Notes: generated by a model from the letters alone, not told the origin. DNA of 53,878 nt from an uncultured Bacilli bacterium (GCA_947631345.1 CANRKW010000001.1:1-53878); one strand, 5' to 3'. Numbered from the stretch's first letter, positions 1-9,108 are shown. A program made the numbers and translations.

Positions 1-106
1 ATAATAAAATTAAAAAGAAAAGCCTAATTTCAACAAAAATTAAACTTTTTTTACTTCAACAAGTACGAAACTCGGGTGATAACACAAAAAATGATTTTTT
101 TAAATA

Positions 107-135
107 TTGATTTTAAAATTATATAATTATATAAT
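107..135 (+). promoter_or_regulatory. Sigma-A promoter of the ferredoxin gene
   Basis: TTGATT at 107-112 and TATAAT at 130-135 are separated by 17 bases. Transcription would begin near 142, just upstream of the TTGGAGG ribosome binding site. Bases 1-106 hold no gene that I can see. Confidence 0.7.
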
Positions 136-152
136 TAAGTTGGAGGTTATAA

Positions 153-353
153 ATGGAAAAAATAGTTGTTAATAAAGATGCTTGTATAGGATGTGGGTAT
201 TGTGTTGGTAACTTCCCAGAGTATTTAGTATTTGATGAAATGGGACAAGCAGATCCAGTTGATAAAGAAGTTAAGCCTGAAGATAAAAAAGGCCTTTTAG
301 ATGTTATTAATGGATGCCCGACCGAAGCAATCAAAATTGAAGAAGAAAAATAA
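153..353 (+). CDS. Single-cluster [4Fe-4S] ferredoxin
   Basis: This 66-residue acidic protein is a small electron carrier of the cytoplasm. Cysteines 11, 14 and 17 form the C-x2-C-x2-C half of an iron-sulphur site. A distant cysteine followed by proline (CPTEAI, residue 55) supplies the fourth ligand. This is the layout of monocluster ferredoxins of Bacilli and Thermotoga; there is no second cluster motif. The start follows a good GGAGG site. The gene stands alone with its own promoter and a hairpin terminator at its stop. Its redox partner cannot be told from the neighbours. Confidence 0.93.
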   Translation: MEKIVVNKDACIGCGYCVGNFPEYLVFDEMGQADPVDKEVKPEDKKGLLDVINGCPTEAIKIEEEK

Positions 354-384
354 CTGAGTAGAATTTCTATTCAGTTATTCTTTT
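349..384. terminator. Bidirectional terminator between convergent genes
   Basis: AATAACTGA (349-357) pairs with TCAGTTATT (371-379), and there are T-rich tracts on both sides. It serves the ferredoxin gene on the plus strand and the hypothetical gene ending at 383 on the minus strand. Confidence 0.75.
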
Positions 385-1540
385 ATAATAAAATTTCTTC
401 TATTTCTTTTGTTATAGGATCATAATATATAGTTAGTTTTTCATCACTCGTTAATACTACTATAAATAATCCAGTTTTTGATATTTCATCAACTACCATA
501 GTTTTTGTTAATGATAAAGGCTTATCTATATCATATGTAGTTATATCTTCTTTTAATAATATTTCTTCTTGATTATCAGTTAACATTAAATATAAATTAT
601 TATCTTTATGCACTACTAAATAATTTTCTATTAAATTAACTTTATCATAATTAGATAAATCTATACTTTTTATAAATGTATTATTAAAATTAAATACGTC
701 TAATTTATTATTTTTTAATATATATAACTCATTTTCATAACTAGAAACATCATCTATATTTTCTTCTATTAATGTTCCGTTTATTTGATATAAAGAGATT
801 TTTTCTACTTTATTATTTACATAAGAATTAACTTTTATAATAGTTCTTCCATTAGTACTATATAATACTTCCATTGTTGTTTTGTATACATTAAGTAAAT
901 TATCTGTAACATACCTATCAAATGAAAAGACTTCTCTTTCTTCTAATATACTAACTAATATGTCATTTTTTTCTGTTTCATTAGAAGCATATGCATAATT
1001 TTCATCTATTACTTCTAAAGTGTCATATTTGTTTTCATATAATAGTTCTTTACTTACTACATTGTATAGACCACTTACCTTATATTTAGATGGGTTTTCG
1101 CCATTAAAACAAGTGATACTAGTTAATACTTCTACATCATTTTTTGTGTAAGTATTTAATTCATAATAATCATATTTGTTTTCTAAATTAAGTACTTCTT
1201 GTTTTTCATTTATAAGATCAACTATCTTTAAATTTGAGTCTTGTACTAATAAATAATTACCACTAGAACTTGCCTTTATTAAATAAGCATTGTCAACTTC
1301 AACTTTTACTTTATATATTTGCTTTAAATCATTACAATTATTTAGACATATTGTTCCATCTTCTGTTTCATAAATATATAAATATCCATTTTGTTTTTCT
1401 TCATTTTTAGAAAGTTTAACTACTTCTCTTGTTTCAACATAAACATTATCTAATTCTACCTTTCTATTATATAAGAAAATTCCAATAGATAAAAATATAA
1501 CAATGCCAATTATCATTAAAACTATCCCTTTTTTATTCAT
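383..1540 (-). CDS. Membrane-anchored hypothetical protein, possibly beta-propeller
   Basis: I do not recognise a named family. The 385-residue protein has a lysine-flanked hydrophobic helix at about residues 5-24, followed by a long polar domain predicted to lie outside the membrane. That domain is rich in short beta-strand-like stretches (alternating hydrophobic residues, repeated YLL and LYI/LYL segments). This suggests a propeller-like sensor or structural domain. No catalytic motif is visible. It is monocistronic: a terminator follows it, and 141 non-coding bases separate its start from the next minus-strand gene upstream. Confidence 0.7.
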   Translation of the reverse strand: MNKKGIVLMIIGIVIFLSIGIFLYNRKVELDNVYVETREVVKLSKNEEKQNGYLYIYETEDGTICLNNCNDLKQIYKVKVEVDNAYLIKASSSGNYLLVQDSNLKIVDLINEKQEVLNLENKYDYYELNTYTKNDVEVLTSITCFNGENPSKYKVSGLYNVVSKELLYENKYDTLEVIDENYAYASNETEKNDILVSILEEREVFSFDRYVTDNLLNVYKTTMEVLYSTNGRTIIKVNSYVNNKVEKISLYQINGTLIEENIDDVSSYENELYILKNNKLDVFNFNNTFIKSIDLSNYDKVNLIENYLVVHKDNNLYLMLTDNQEEILLKEDITTYDIDKPLSLTKTMVVDEISKTGLFIVVLTSDEKLTIYYDPITKEIEEILL

Positions 1541-1681
1541 TTGATTACCTCTTTTCTTAATATTAGAATAACATATTTTTTTATTTATTTAAAGATTTTG
1601 AGCAAAATTAAAATTAAAATTTTAGTTACTACTCATATAAAAGAATTAATTAATGAAAATAATGTAAATACTTTAAAAGAC

Positions 1682-2560
1682 TTATGATTTTCTCACTTTT
1701 ATAGTATCACTACTTTCTAAAGAACCAACTAATAAAGATGAGTTTTTATCATGAAGACTCATGTTTTTTATTACTTCACTTTCATTATAATTAGCATAGC
1801 AATATTTACAAAAGTGTTTACAAGAATTATACACACCTATATCTACCATTTCAACACAATTACATTTTCTACTTGCCCATTTTTTATATTTTTTACCAGT
1901 TAAAATATACGCATCTGTTTTTGACATGCACTCTCCACTTACAAAACCATACTCACATAAGTTCTCTTCTTCTGCACAAGTTTGTACTGTAATATTGTGC
2001 TTTTTAGCCTCACTACTAAACATTTTCCCTATTACTTCATAATCAGTATCAGTAAAATCTCTAAAAGATAAAACATCTTTATGTTTTCTTACATTTTTAT
2101 AGTCATCTATAAAACTAATAATTATTTTATTAACATATCCATCAAGTAACTTTACTAATTTTGTAAAAGCTTTAACATGATAACTTAATGTATACTGTTG
2201 ATTTATAAATATAGGATCATACCTTACTACTACATTATTACTTCCTAAAATTTCACTTATCTTTTTTATTCCTTCAATAATTTTAGTTTTATCTATAACA
2301 TTAGGTTCAATATCTTTTTTATATGGAGTTAATGTTACATGGAAAATAACTGGCTTTTTTATTTCTTTTAAATAAGGAATAATAGGTAAAGGATTTTTAG
2401 TACAAAACAATATTAAATCTACATCTTTAAAATATATTCTACTAACAAGTGATTTATAAAATGGATTTCTTACATCTACAAAGCCAATTCTATATCTATT
2501 CATAAACCATTCAGTATAAAAGGCTACTATATCACATCTACCACTTACATTTAATATCAT
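1682..2560 (-). CDS. DUF1848 family protein
   Basis: This 292-residue protein matches the DUF1848 family. The N terminus reads MILNVSGRCDIVAFYTEW, a central part carries FCTKNPLPIIPYL, and the C terminus holds a cysteine cluster (CNC, then CKHFCKYCYAN). The CxxxCxxC spacing resembles a radical-SAM iron-sulphur site; known members are described only as conserved proteins of unknown function. Its ATG overlaps the TGA of the CDF transporter gene by four bases, so the two are probably translationally coupled. A link to metal or Fe-S metabolism is my inference from that pairing. Confidence 0.85.
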   Translation of the reverse strand: MILNVSGRCDIVAFYTEWFMNRYRIGFVDVRNPFYKSLVSRIYFKDVDLILFCTKNPLPIIPYLKEIKKPVIFHVTLTPYKKDIEPNVIDKTKIIEGIKKISEILGSNNVVVRYDPIFINQQYTLSYHVKAFTKLVKLLDGYVNKIIISFIDDYKNVRKHKDVLSFRDFTDTDYEVIGKMFSSEAKKHNITVQTCAEEENLCEYGFVSGECMSKTDAYILTGKKYKKWASRKCNCVEMVDIGVYNSCKHFCKYCYANYNESEVIKNMSLHDKNSSLLVGSLESSDTIKVRKS

Positions 2561-3441
2561 TTGTGTTTATGTACGTGTTTTACTTCATGTTTAACTTGGC
2601 AAGTTTTGTCATAGCACTTTTCAACTTCACTTTCCATTTCGATTGTAACATGTGATATACCGCATTCTTTTAAAATATTTTTTACACTTTTTTTAATATT
2701 TTCAAAATTATTTTCACTTACAACATGCATAGTAGCCATTACTTCTTCTTCATTTATACACCATAAATGTATATGATGTACTCCTTTTACTCCTTTAACA
2801 CTTAATACTTTTTCTTCTACTTCTTTTACTTTTATAGAACTAGGACTTTTTTCTAAAAATAAATCTAATATTTCTTTTAAATTATGGATAGCAGACATAA
2901 ATATAAATAGACTAACTAAAATACTCATAATTGAATCTATTACATATAGTTTAGTAAACTTTATAACAGTAGCGCCTATTAATACAACTACCCATCCTAA
3001 AACATCTTCAAGCATATGTAAATTTACTGCTTTTTGATTTAATTTCTTACCTTCACTTGTTACTAAAACTGCCAAAAAATTAATAATAATACCGACTATT
3101 GCAAAAACAATCATTCCGTCATACTTAACTATAGTTGGATTCATTATTCTATAAATTCCACTAATTATTACACCAAGTGAACCAACTATTAAAATAACTA
3201 CAGTTACTAATGCACCTAAACTTGAATATCTAGTGTAGCCATAAGTATATATGTCATTTGGTCCTTTCTCACTCTTTTTCTCTAAAAAATATGATATTCC
3301 AATACTTAATGCATCTGCTAAATCATGAAGTGAATCACTCATAATAGAAATACTATTAGTTAAAAATCCTCCAATTATTTCAAAAATTGAAAAAAACAAA
3401 TTAAGTAAAAATGCTACTAATATACGTCCTTTACTATTCAT
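2557..3441 (-). CDS. Cation diffusion facilitator (Zn/Co/Cd efflux)
   Basis: This is a six-helix CDF-family antiporter that exports divalent metal across the cytoplasmic membrane. The helix-2 site reads H39-x3-D43 in SDSLHDLAD and the helix-5 site reads HMLED. That His/Asp pair is typical of zinc-type members. A cytoplasmic ferredoxin-like domain follows (VKGVHHIHLWCINEEEV), and the tail is rich in Cys and His. The open frame extends to 3456 from a GTG, but a GGAGG site lies inside that extension just before the ATG at 3441, so I use 3441. It is the first gene of an operon with the DUF1848 gene. Confidence 0.92.
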   Translation of the reverse strand: MNSKGRILVAFLLNLFFSIFEIIGGFLTNSISIMSDSLHDLADALSIGISYFLEKKSEKGPNDIYTYGYTRYSSLGALVTVVILIVGSLGVIISGIYRIMNPTIVKYDGMIVFAIVGIIINFLAVLVTSEGKKLNQKAVNLHMLEDVLGWVVVLIGATVIKFTKLYVIDSIMSILVSLFIFMSAIHNLKEILDLFLEKSPSSIKVKEVEEKVLSVKGVKGVHHIHLWCINEEEVMATMHVVSENNFENIKKSVKNILKECGISHVTIEMESEVEKCYDKTCQVKHEVKHVHKHK

Positions 3442-3547
3442 ATAAAGCCTCCACACTAATTATATACTTTTTATAAGCATAATTAAAGATTAAATTTCAC
3501 AACATTTTGTCGAGTACTTTTTTATTTTTTACCCAACATTATGTAAA

Positions 3548-4852
3548 TTAATATAAATCTAAATTATCTATATATTCTATGAAATATAATGGAATATTTA
3601 TAACTTTTCCATCTTTTTTTAAGTTATTTAAAGAAAATCTAAATGATATTTGATTATCATTGTTTTCATTATATTTAGTTAAACTATTATTATTAGTACT
3701 TTTATCAGATTTTACTTCTATTGGTATTATTTTATTTTTCTTTTGAATTACAAAATCTATTTCATTTCTATTAAATTTATAATAATTCAAATTGTCATTT
3801 AGTAAATAAGTAAGTACATTTGCAACATAATTTTCTGTAAAAGCCCCCTTAAATTCTTCTAATAATTTATTACCTTCTAATATAACACTACTATCTAATT
3901 TAGACATTTGTCTAAGTAACCCTACATCCAAAATATATATTTTATAAGCACTTAAATCGTTATAAGCACATAAAGGAAAAGCACATTTATTAACTAAGTA
4001 ACACTTTGATATTAAATTAGTATTTTTTAACCAATTTAAAGCGTTTTCATACTCTCTAGCACGGGCACCTTTTTTAATTACTTGATAGACAAATTTCTTA
4101 TTTTCTCTTGCTAATTGAGATGGTATTCCATTCCAAATTAAAGATATTTTATTTGCTTCATTTGCATCAACGTGTTTAGAAAAATCTTGTTCATAAGTTA
4201 AGAGAATATTTTCTTGAATTTCATTAACTTTTTCTATATCTTTATCATTTACATAACTAAAAACAACTTCAGGCATACCACCAACAACATAATATGTTTT
4301 TAACTGTTCTATAAGTTTATCTTCAAATATTTTAGGTATTTCCTGTATTTGTCTAATACTTTTCATAAATTCTACTAAATTTTCATTATTATTAGCAATT
4401 AAAAACTCACTAAAAGTCATAGGATACATTTCTAAAAATTCTACCTTTCCAACGGGAAAAGATGTTTTAGATAAACGAATACCTAGTAATGAACCTGCAC
4501 AAGCAACGTGATAATCATTAGCTTCTTCACAAAAATATTTTAAAGAATTAAGTGCATTCGGACATTCTTGAATTTCATCAAAAATAATTAAAGTAGTTAT
4601 AGGATTAATCTTTTTCCCAATTGCTAACGATAACTGTTCTATAATTCTTTTAGGATCTTTTGTATTATTAAACAGATTTGATAAGTTCTCATCGTGATCA
4701 AAATTAAAATAAGCCACATTTTCATAGTTTTTATCTCCAAACTCTTTTAATACATAGGTTTTTCCTACTTGTCTTGCACCTCTAATTATTAATGGCTTTC
4801 TATTAGTACTATTTTTCCATTTTAATAGTTTTTCAGTTATAAATCTTTTCAT
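3548..4852 (-). CDS. AAA_14/DUF4143 ATPase
   Basis: This 434-residue predicted P-loop ATPase has an N-terminal AAA_14 domain and a C-terminal DUF4143 domain. Walker A is GARQVGKT (residues 20-27) and Walker B is LIIFDEIQE. SLLGIRLSK and PVGKVEFLEMYPMTFSEF are family hallmarks. Near the C terminus NEIDFVIQKKNKIIPIEVK resembles a PD-(D/E)xK nuclease-like core. Biological roles in the family are poorly known. A GGAGGG site precedes the ATG. Two paralogues lie in this window (6248-7492 and 31114-32370), but they resemble each other more than this one. Confidence 0.9.
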   Translation of the reverse strand: MKRFITEKLLKWKNSTNRKPLIIRGARQVGKTYVLKEFGDKNYENVAYFNFDHDENLSNLFNNTKDPKRIIEQLSLAIGKKINPITTLIIFDEIQECPNALNSLKYFCEEANDYHVACAGSLLGIRLSKTSFPVGKVEFLEMYPMTFSEFLIANNNENLVEFMKSIRQIQEIPKIFEDKLIEQLKTYYVVGGMPEVVFSYVNDKDIEKVNEIQENILLTYEQDFSKHVDANEANKISLIWNGIPSQLARENKKFVYQVIKKGARAREYENALNWLKNTNLISKCYLVNKCAFPLCAYNDLSAYKIYILDVGLLRQMSKLDSSVILEGNKLLEEFKGAFTENYVANVLTYLLNDNLNYYKFNRNEIDFVIQKKNKIIPIEVKSDKSTNNNSLTKYNENNDNQISFRFSLNNLKKDGKVINIPLYFIEYIDNLDLY

Positions 4853-4879
4853 ATATTTCCCTCCACTAATTACATTTTA

Positions 4880-4925
4880 TCACACTTTTGCAACAATTTT
4901 TAGTGTTTTTTTCACACTTTTGTAA
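4880..4925. repeat. Paired direct repeat at the ATPase promoter
   Basis: TCACACTTTTGCAA (4880-4893) recurs as TCACACTTTTGTAA (4912-4925), 32 bases apart, about three helical turns. The proximal copy overlaps an extended -10 (TGATAAAAT on the minus strand) upstream of the ATPase gene starting at 4852. It is a plausible tandem operator; the regulator is unknown. Confidence 0.5.
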
Positions 4926-4955
4926 ATTTTCCACGTTTTTTTTAACAAAATATTG

Positions 4956-6155
4956 CTATTTCTCATATGGAATAGCCCCAAATTGACCTGAAAGATATTT
5001 CTTTTCATAATCTGAATCAACTCTTAAATTTCTAAATTCACATAATGAATAAATTGTAGATTCACCTAATTCATTTTTGTGAGCTAAATATAATTCATCT
5101 CTTCTTAAATTATTACTATTAAATAAAAATGTTGAATGTGCTGTAAAAATTAACTGAGCATTATTTTTATTAACTTGTCTGTCCATATACATTCCTACAA
5201 TTTTTCTAAATAATAAAGGGTGCAGTCTAACATCTATTTCATCTATACATAGTACCCCACCATTTTCAAGATTTCTTAAAATAGAAGGCATTATATTAAA
5301 CATCCTAATAGTCCCATCAGATTCTCTATGAAGTGGTATTAATATATTTTCTTTTTTGTTATCAATATTTTTATGAATACCACTTATATTATATTTTATA
5401 CCTTCATCTGTATTAATAGTTTCAATTTTAATTCCTAATAAACACGGATCAAAATCATTAATAAATTTTTGAAACTTATCATAAACTAGATCATTTTGAT
5501 TTAATATATCTATACTAGATTTTCTAAATTCACTTTGAGTTTTAAAATCAAACTTACAAACATAATCATATAAATCTCTTAATATTCCAGATTTTTCTTT
5601 AATAGCAATATTACTTAATATTAATAATTTATTTTCATTTGTATTTATATCACTACCAAATAAATCCCAAGTTTTTTGATATTTACTATAAGACTTTCCA
5701 AATGATACTTTATTATTATTTCTTTCAAAAATTATTTTTTGTGAAGATTTTGTATTTGATGTGAATTTTTTTGTATATAACCATTCTTCATCTATTTTAT
5801 TTTTATTTAATGAAAAACCATATCTATATTCATTATTTCCTAAACAAATTGATACTTCAAACTCACTATTTTCATTAATACTTTTATTACTAAATAAAAA
5901 TGGATTTACTGGTAAACAACTATTTATATCTATTTTATTAGAATATTTTATAAATTCAAACATAAAGTTTAAAGCTTCTAATACAATACTTTTTCCAGAT
6001 GCATTAGCCCCATGAATTGCAATGACAGGTAAAATATTATTACCATTAATATTTATAGTTTTTTCAATATGTCTTTTTTCTTGTGTAGCCATTAAATCTA
6101 AAATAACTTCATCATAAAAACATTTATAATTTTTAAACTTAAATTGTAATAACAT
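4956..6155 (-). CDS. AAA ATPase of the SMC/OLD-like (AAA_15/AAA_21) type
   Basis: This is a predicted ATP-binding protein of about 399 residues with ABC/SMC-like architecture. The N terminus MLLQFKFKNYKCF is the usual first strand of RecF/OLD-like ATPases. Walker A is GANASGKS, and the late Walker B reads LCIDEIDVRLHP, followed by an H-loop-like FTAHST. There is no separate Toprim domain, so it is not a full OLD nuclease. Such proteins often pair with a nuclease in defence systems, but none is adjacent here. The open frame starts at 6191. I choose the ATG at 6155 because GTGGAGATG lies just upstream of it. Confidence 0.82.
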   Translation of the reverse strand: MLLQFKFKNYKCFYDEVILDLMATQEKRHIEKTININGNNILPVIAIHGANASGKSIVLEALNFMFEFIKYSNKIDINSCLPVNPFLFSNKSINENSEFEVSICLGNNEYRYGFSLNKNKIDEEWLYTKKFTSNTKSSQKIIFERNNNKVSFGKSYSKYQKTWDLFGSDINTNENKLLILSNIAIKEKSGILRDLYDYVCKFDFKTQSEFRKSSIDILNQNDLVYDKFQKFINDFDPCLLGIKIETINTDEGIKYNISGIHKNIDNKKENILIPLHRESDGTIRMFNIMPSILRNLENGGVLCIDEIDVRLHPLLFRKIVGMYMDRQVNKNNAQLIFTAHSTFLFNSNNLRRDELYLAHKNELGESTIYSLCEFRNLRVDSDYEKKYLSGQFGAIPYEK

Positions 6156-6211
6156 AACATCATCTCCACTTCTTAATGAAGATTTTATCATTTATATATA
6201 AAAAAGTAAAG

Positions 6212-6236
6212 TTTTAGGAGAATTTTTCTCCTAAAA
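6212..6236. terminator. Hairpin between two ATPase genes
   Basis: TTTTAGGAGAA pairs with TTCTCCTAAAA (11 bp, short T-rich loop) just downstream of the DUF4143 gene that ends at 6248 on the minus strand. The following T tract is interrupted, so strength is uncertain. Confidence 0.6.
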
Positions 6237-6247
6237 CCTATATTTTA

Positions 6248-7492
6248 TTAATAATTTAAGCTATCTTCTTCTAATAAAAAGTCATATATACTCATTATTA
6301 TAATACCATTATCATATCTTGATTTATGAACATAGTCTCCCACAATTATAATTTTCTTAAAAAAGTCATTTACATTTAACAAAGATTTTTGTTCTTGTTC
6401 TACTTTTTCTTTCTTTTTCATTTCTAAAGCAGACTGAATATATATTTTATTATTACCCTTATTTGCTATAAAGTCTATTTCTAATTGTTTCTTTTTATCT
6501 TTTTCTCTTATTTCAACTACACCCACGTCTACATTATACCCTCTTCTTTTTAGTTCTAAATATATTACATTTTCCATAGTATGTGATATTTCTTCACTTT
6601 GTCTAAAATCTAAAAATGAATTTCTTATTCCTATATCTGTAAAATAATATTTTTGTGGTGTTTCAATAAATTTTCTTCCTCTTACATCAAATCTTCTTGC
6701 TTTTTCTATAATAAATGCATCTATTAAATAACCTAAATAGTTATAAATTGTTTTATCAGTCATTGTAGATAATTCATCTCTTTCTTTAAAAGTGTTTTGT
6801 AGTTTTAATGGATTAGTAAGACTTCCTATATCTGAGGCAATTATTTGTACTAGCATTTCAAGTTCTTCTTTGTTTTGTACATTATTTCTTTCTACTATAT
6901 CATTTATATATACATTTTCTTTTTGCGATTTTAAATATTCAATTTTTGCTTCTTCAGTTTTGGCTATTACAGTTAAAGGTAGTCCTCCATATGTATAATA
7001 TTCATTTAAAGCTTTTTCAACTGGTCCATCATATACAGAATAAAATTCGCTAAAAGATAATGGATAAACTCTAATTTCATCCCCTCTACCTCTAAATTCT
7101 GTTACAATGTCGCTTGATAAAAATTTAGAATTACTTCCTGTTACATACACTTCAGCGTTTTTAATTTGCATAAAACTTAACAATACAGATTCAAATTCAC
7201 GAACCTCTTGTATTTCATCAAGTATAATATAATATTTATCATTATCAACAATTTTATCTTTTACATATTTATTTAATTCATCTGGATCATGATAAATAAT
7301 ATTCTCTCTAACACTCAAGTCTAATTTTATAATATGGTCTTCTTTTACACCATTTTCTAGAAGATAATTTTTAAAAATTGGATCTAATAAATATGACTTC
7401 CCTGCTCTTCTTATTCCAGTGACAATTTTTATAAGACCATTATCCATCCTTTCTATTAACTTGTTTAAATAAATTTTTCTTTTAATTTCCAT
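6248..7492 (-). CDS. AAA_14/DUF4143 ATPase, paralogue of 31114-32370
   Basis: This 414-residue P-loop ATPase has an AAA_14 domain followed by DUF4143. Walker A is GIRRAGKS and Walker B is YIILDEIQE. YVTGSNSKFLSSDI and FRGRGDEIRVYPLSFSEF are shared almost word for word with the paralogue at 31114-32370. The C-terminal LEIDFIANKGNNKIYIQSA again looks like a nuclease-fold core. The frame opens at 7504, but GGAGG sits inside that extension, so the ATG at 7492 is the likely start. Its promoter is bracketed by two copies of a palindromic element, which suggests tight local control. Confidence 0.9.
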   Translation of the reverse strand: MEIKRKIYLNKLIERMDNGLIKIVTGIRRAGKSYLLDPIFKNYLLENGVKEDHIIKLDLSVRENIIYHDPDELNKYVKDKIVDNDKYYIILDEIQEVREFESVLLSFMQIKNAEVYVTGSNSKFLSSDIVTEFRGRGDEIRVYPLSFSEFYSVYDGPVEKALNEYYTYGGLPLTVIAKTEEAKIEYLKSQKENVYINDIVERNNVQNKEELEMLVQIIASDIGSLTNPLKLQNTFKERDELSTMTDKTIYNYLGYLIDAFIIEKARRFDVRGRKFIETPQKYYFTDIGIRNSFLDFRQSEEISHTMENVIYLELKRRGYNVDVGVVEIREKDKKKQLEIDFIANKGNNKIYIQSALEMKKKEKVEQEQKSLLNVNDFFKKIIIVGDYVHKSRYDNGIIIMSIYDFLLEEDSLNY

Positions 7493-7502
7493 TATAACCT
7501 CC

Positions 7503-7540
7503 ATTACGAATTTTTTCCGTTTATGCCCTTTTTTCGTAAT
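7503..7540. repeat. Palindromic element, copy 1 (over the transcription start)
   Basis: TTACGAA at the left end mirrors TTCGTAA at the right end around a C- and T-rich core. The element begins four bases from the -10 box of the ATPase promoter and runs to the ribosome binding site, so it would cover the transcription start. Copy 2 lies at 7579-7615. Confidence 0.6.
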
Positions 7541-7543
7541 ATC

Positions 7544-7572
7544 ATTATACCAATAATCTTTTATAAAATCAA
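7544..7572 (-). promoter_or_regulatory. Promoter of the DUF4143 ATPase gene
   Basis: On the minus strand TTGATT (7572-7567) and TATAAT (7549-7544) are 17 bases apart. The promoter sits between two copies of the palindromic element, which start within six bases of either box. Confidence 0.75.
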
Positions 7573-7578
7573 TTATTC

Positions 7579-7615
7579 ATTCCGAATTTTTCCCTTTAGG
7601 CACTTTTTTCGTAAT
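7579..7615. repeat. Palindromic element, copy 2 (upstream of -35)
   Basis: This 37-base element aligns with copy 1 along its length (same CGAATTTTT start, CACTTTTTTCGTAAT-type end). It starts six bases upstream of the -35 box and overlaps the last codons of the YgjV-like gene. A related inverted repeat lies in the same place upstream of the paralogue at 32437-32472. Confidence 0.6.
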
Positions 7616-8108
7616 GATTTCTAAATCTAATTAAAGATGTAATACTAGATATTATCTCAAGTACATTTCCTAAAATAGCAACATAAGCACCAACATATAC
7701 ATTATAATATATCCAGAAAAAAGTACCAATTAAAACAGTGATTCTTATATATTTTTCATCCTTTTTATAAGCCCCATAAGTATAAAGACAAGATATAAAT
7801 ATAGGTATTAAACTAACTAACCCATTATATGTAAAAGCACCAAGTATAATATATACTAAACATATACTAAATAACATATATATAGGAATATTTTTATTAT
7901 TTTTTGTATAATTATAAAATATAAGAGATTTAATTATTCCAAAGAAATCAGTAAGAGAAGCACTAAACGCGTGTATTATAAAATATTGTAAAGAATATAA
8001 TAAATTAGCTATTATTTGAAATAACAATATATTTTTCTTTTCTTTATTTTGAATACTTAATACCCAAAGTATAACAGCAAACATTCCTATAATTTGTGAA
8101 ACTATCAT
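7596..8108 (-). CDS. YgjV-family inner membrane protein
   Basis: This is a hydrophobic protein of about 170 residues with five or six predicted membrane helices. The start (MIVSQIIGMFAVILWVLSIQ) and the phrase NLLYSLQYFIIHAFSASLTD match the YgjV (Imp-YgjV) family. Its function is unknown; no enzyme motif is visible. The frame opens at a GTG (8120). I prefer the ATG at 8108 because GGTGG precedes it at a usable distance. The C-terminal codons overlap the regulatory palindrome of the downstream ATPase gene. Confidence 0.75.
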   Translation of the reverse strand: MIVSQIIGMFAVILWVLSIQNKEKKNILLFQIIANLLYSLQYFIIHAFSASLTDFFGIIKSLIFYNYTKNNKNIPIYMLFSICLVYIILGAFTYNGLVSLIPIFISCLYTYGAYKKDEKYIRITVLIGTFFWIYYNVYVGAYVAILGNVLEIISSITSLIRFRNHYEKSA

Positions 8109-8153
8109 TCTTACCACCACTAATATGATAACACGATTTTTACAAATAATCCA

Positions 8154-8182
8154 TTTACATTTTGTACTATATATGGTATTAT
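8154..8182 (+). promoter_or_regulatory. Promoter of the kinase-fold gene
   Basis: TTTACA (8154-8159) and TATTAT (8177-8182) are separated by 17 bases, 27 bases upstream of the ATG at 8209. Confidence 0.6.
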
Positions 8183-8208
8183 ACTTATTCGTGAAAGGGG
8201 TTTTATAT

Positions 8209-9108
8209 ATGAAAACTACATATTTAACAAATGCTGAACTTGATAAACTACATTATTTCTTTCCTGGAAAAGGGGTTGTAAATGTAGAAGGAGATTTATT
8301 TTTAACTGGAAGTAGAATAAATCTATGGAAAAAAAGACAATTACTTAAAAGATTCACTTTAAGAGATAAGCAATATTTAGATAGTAAATTACTCAATATC
8401 ACAACTTTAATAAGTTATAGTGACACTTTAGGTCAAATTGAAGAGTTAGTTTTACCAGATAGCATACTTGTTATTGGTGGTAAAGTTGTCGGTTGTACTA
8501 TGCCTTTTATAGAAAAAAGTGCTAATTTACAAACAGTATTAGAGAATAAAGAAACACCTTTAGAAGAAAGACTAACCTATTTAAAACAAATAGCATTAGT
8601 ACTAGAAAAGATAGAAAACTTAAGTGATTTTCCATATGAATTTCATATAGGAGATTTACACGAAGGAAACTGTATATTAAAAGATGGAAAGATAAAAATA
8701 ATAGACCTAGACAGTGCATACATATCAAATAATACTCCATTTCAATCTAAATATTTAGTAATTAACAAAAATCTAGAAATGTGTCCACATAAATATAAAG
8801 TTGGAGAAAATGGTTTAGTTATACCTACAACTGATACAGATAGATATTGCTTAATAATAATGCTTCTAAATACTTTATCTAGATTTAAAATTTGTGATTT
8901 ATCAATAAATGAATTTTATGAATATCTTAATTATTTAGAAGACATAGGTTTAAATAAAGAATTACTTGCAAAAATAGAAAACATATATCATGAAGGAAAA
9001 ACAAAATCTATACTAGAATATTTCGACGAATTAATAGCAAATGCTCCATTTCAAGCACATCACTTAGTATATAAAGCAAAAACTGGAAAAGATTTGAAAA
9101 AATATTAG
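8209..9108 (+). CDS. Protein-kinase-fold phosphotransferase
   Basis: This 299-residue protein has a degenerate eukaryotic-like kinase or aminoglycoside-phosphotransferase fold. The catalytic loop is H146-x2-D149-L-H in HIGDLHEGNC, with the downstream Asn that helps bind metal. IDLDSAY (D166, D168) replaces the DFG metal-binding motif. The substrate is unknown; small-molecule or lipid-linked kinases look similar. The frame is open from 8125, but AAAGGGG precedes the ATG at 8209, and a promoter lies between the two. It converges on the glycosylase gene with a four-base overlap. Confidence 0.75.
   Translation: MKTTYLTNAELDKLHYFFPGKGVVNVEGDLFLTGSRINLWKKRQLLKRFTLRDKQYLDSKLLNITTLISYSDTLGQIEELVLPDSILVIGGKVVGCTMPFIEKSANLQTVLENKETPLEERLTYLKQIALVLEKIENLSDFPYEFHIGDLHEGNCILKDGKIKIIDLDSAYISNNTPFQSKYLVINKNLEMCPHKYKVGENGLVIPTTDTDRYCLIIMLLNTLSRFKICDLSINEFYEYLNYLEDIGLNKELLAKIENIYHEGKTKSILEYFDELIANAPFQAHHLVYKAKTGKDLKKY

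Noticed and set aside
1596..1684. Short plus-strand frame ending ILVTTHIKELINENN... before the DUF1848 stop
   Set aside because: There is no ribosome binding site and no clear start; it may be a gene relic, but the evidence is too thin to list.
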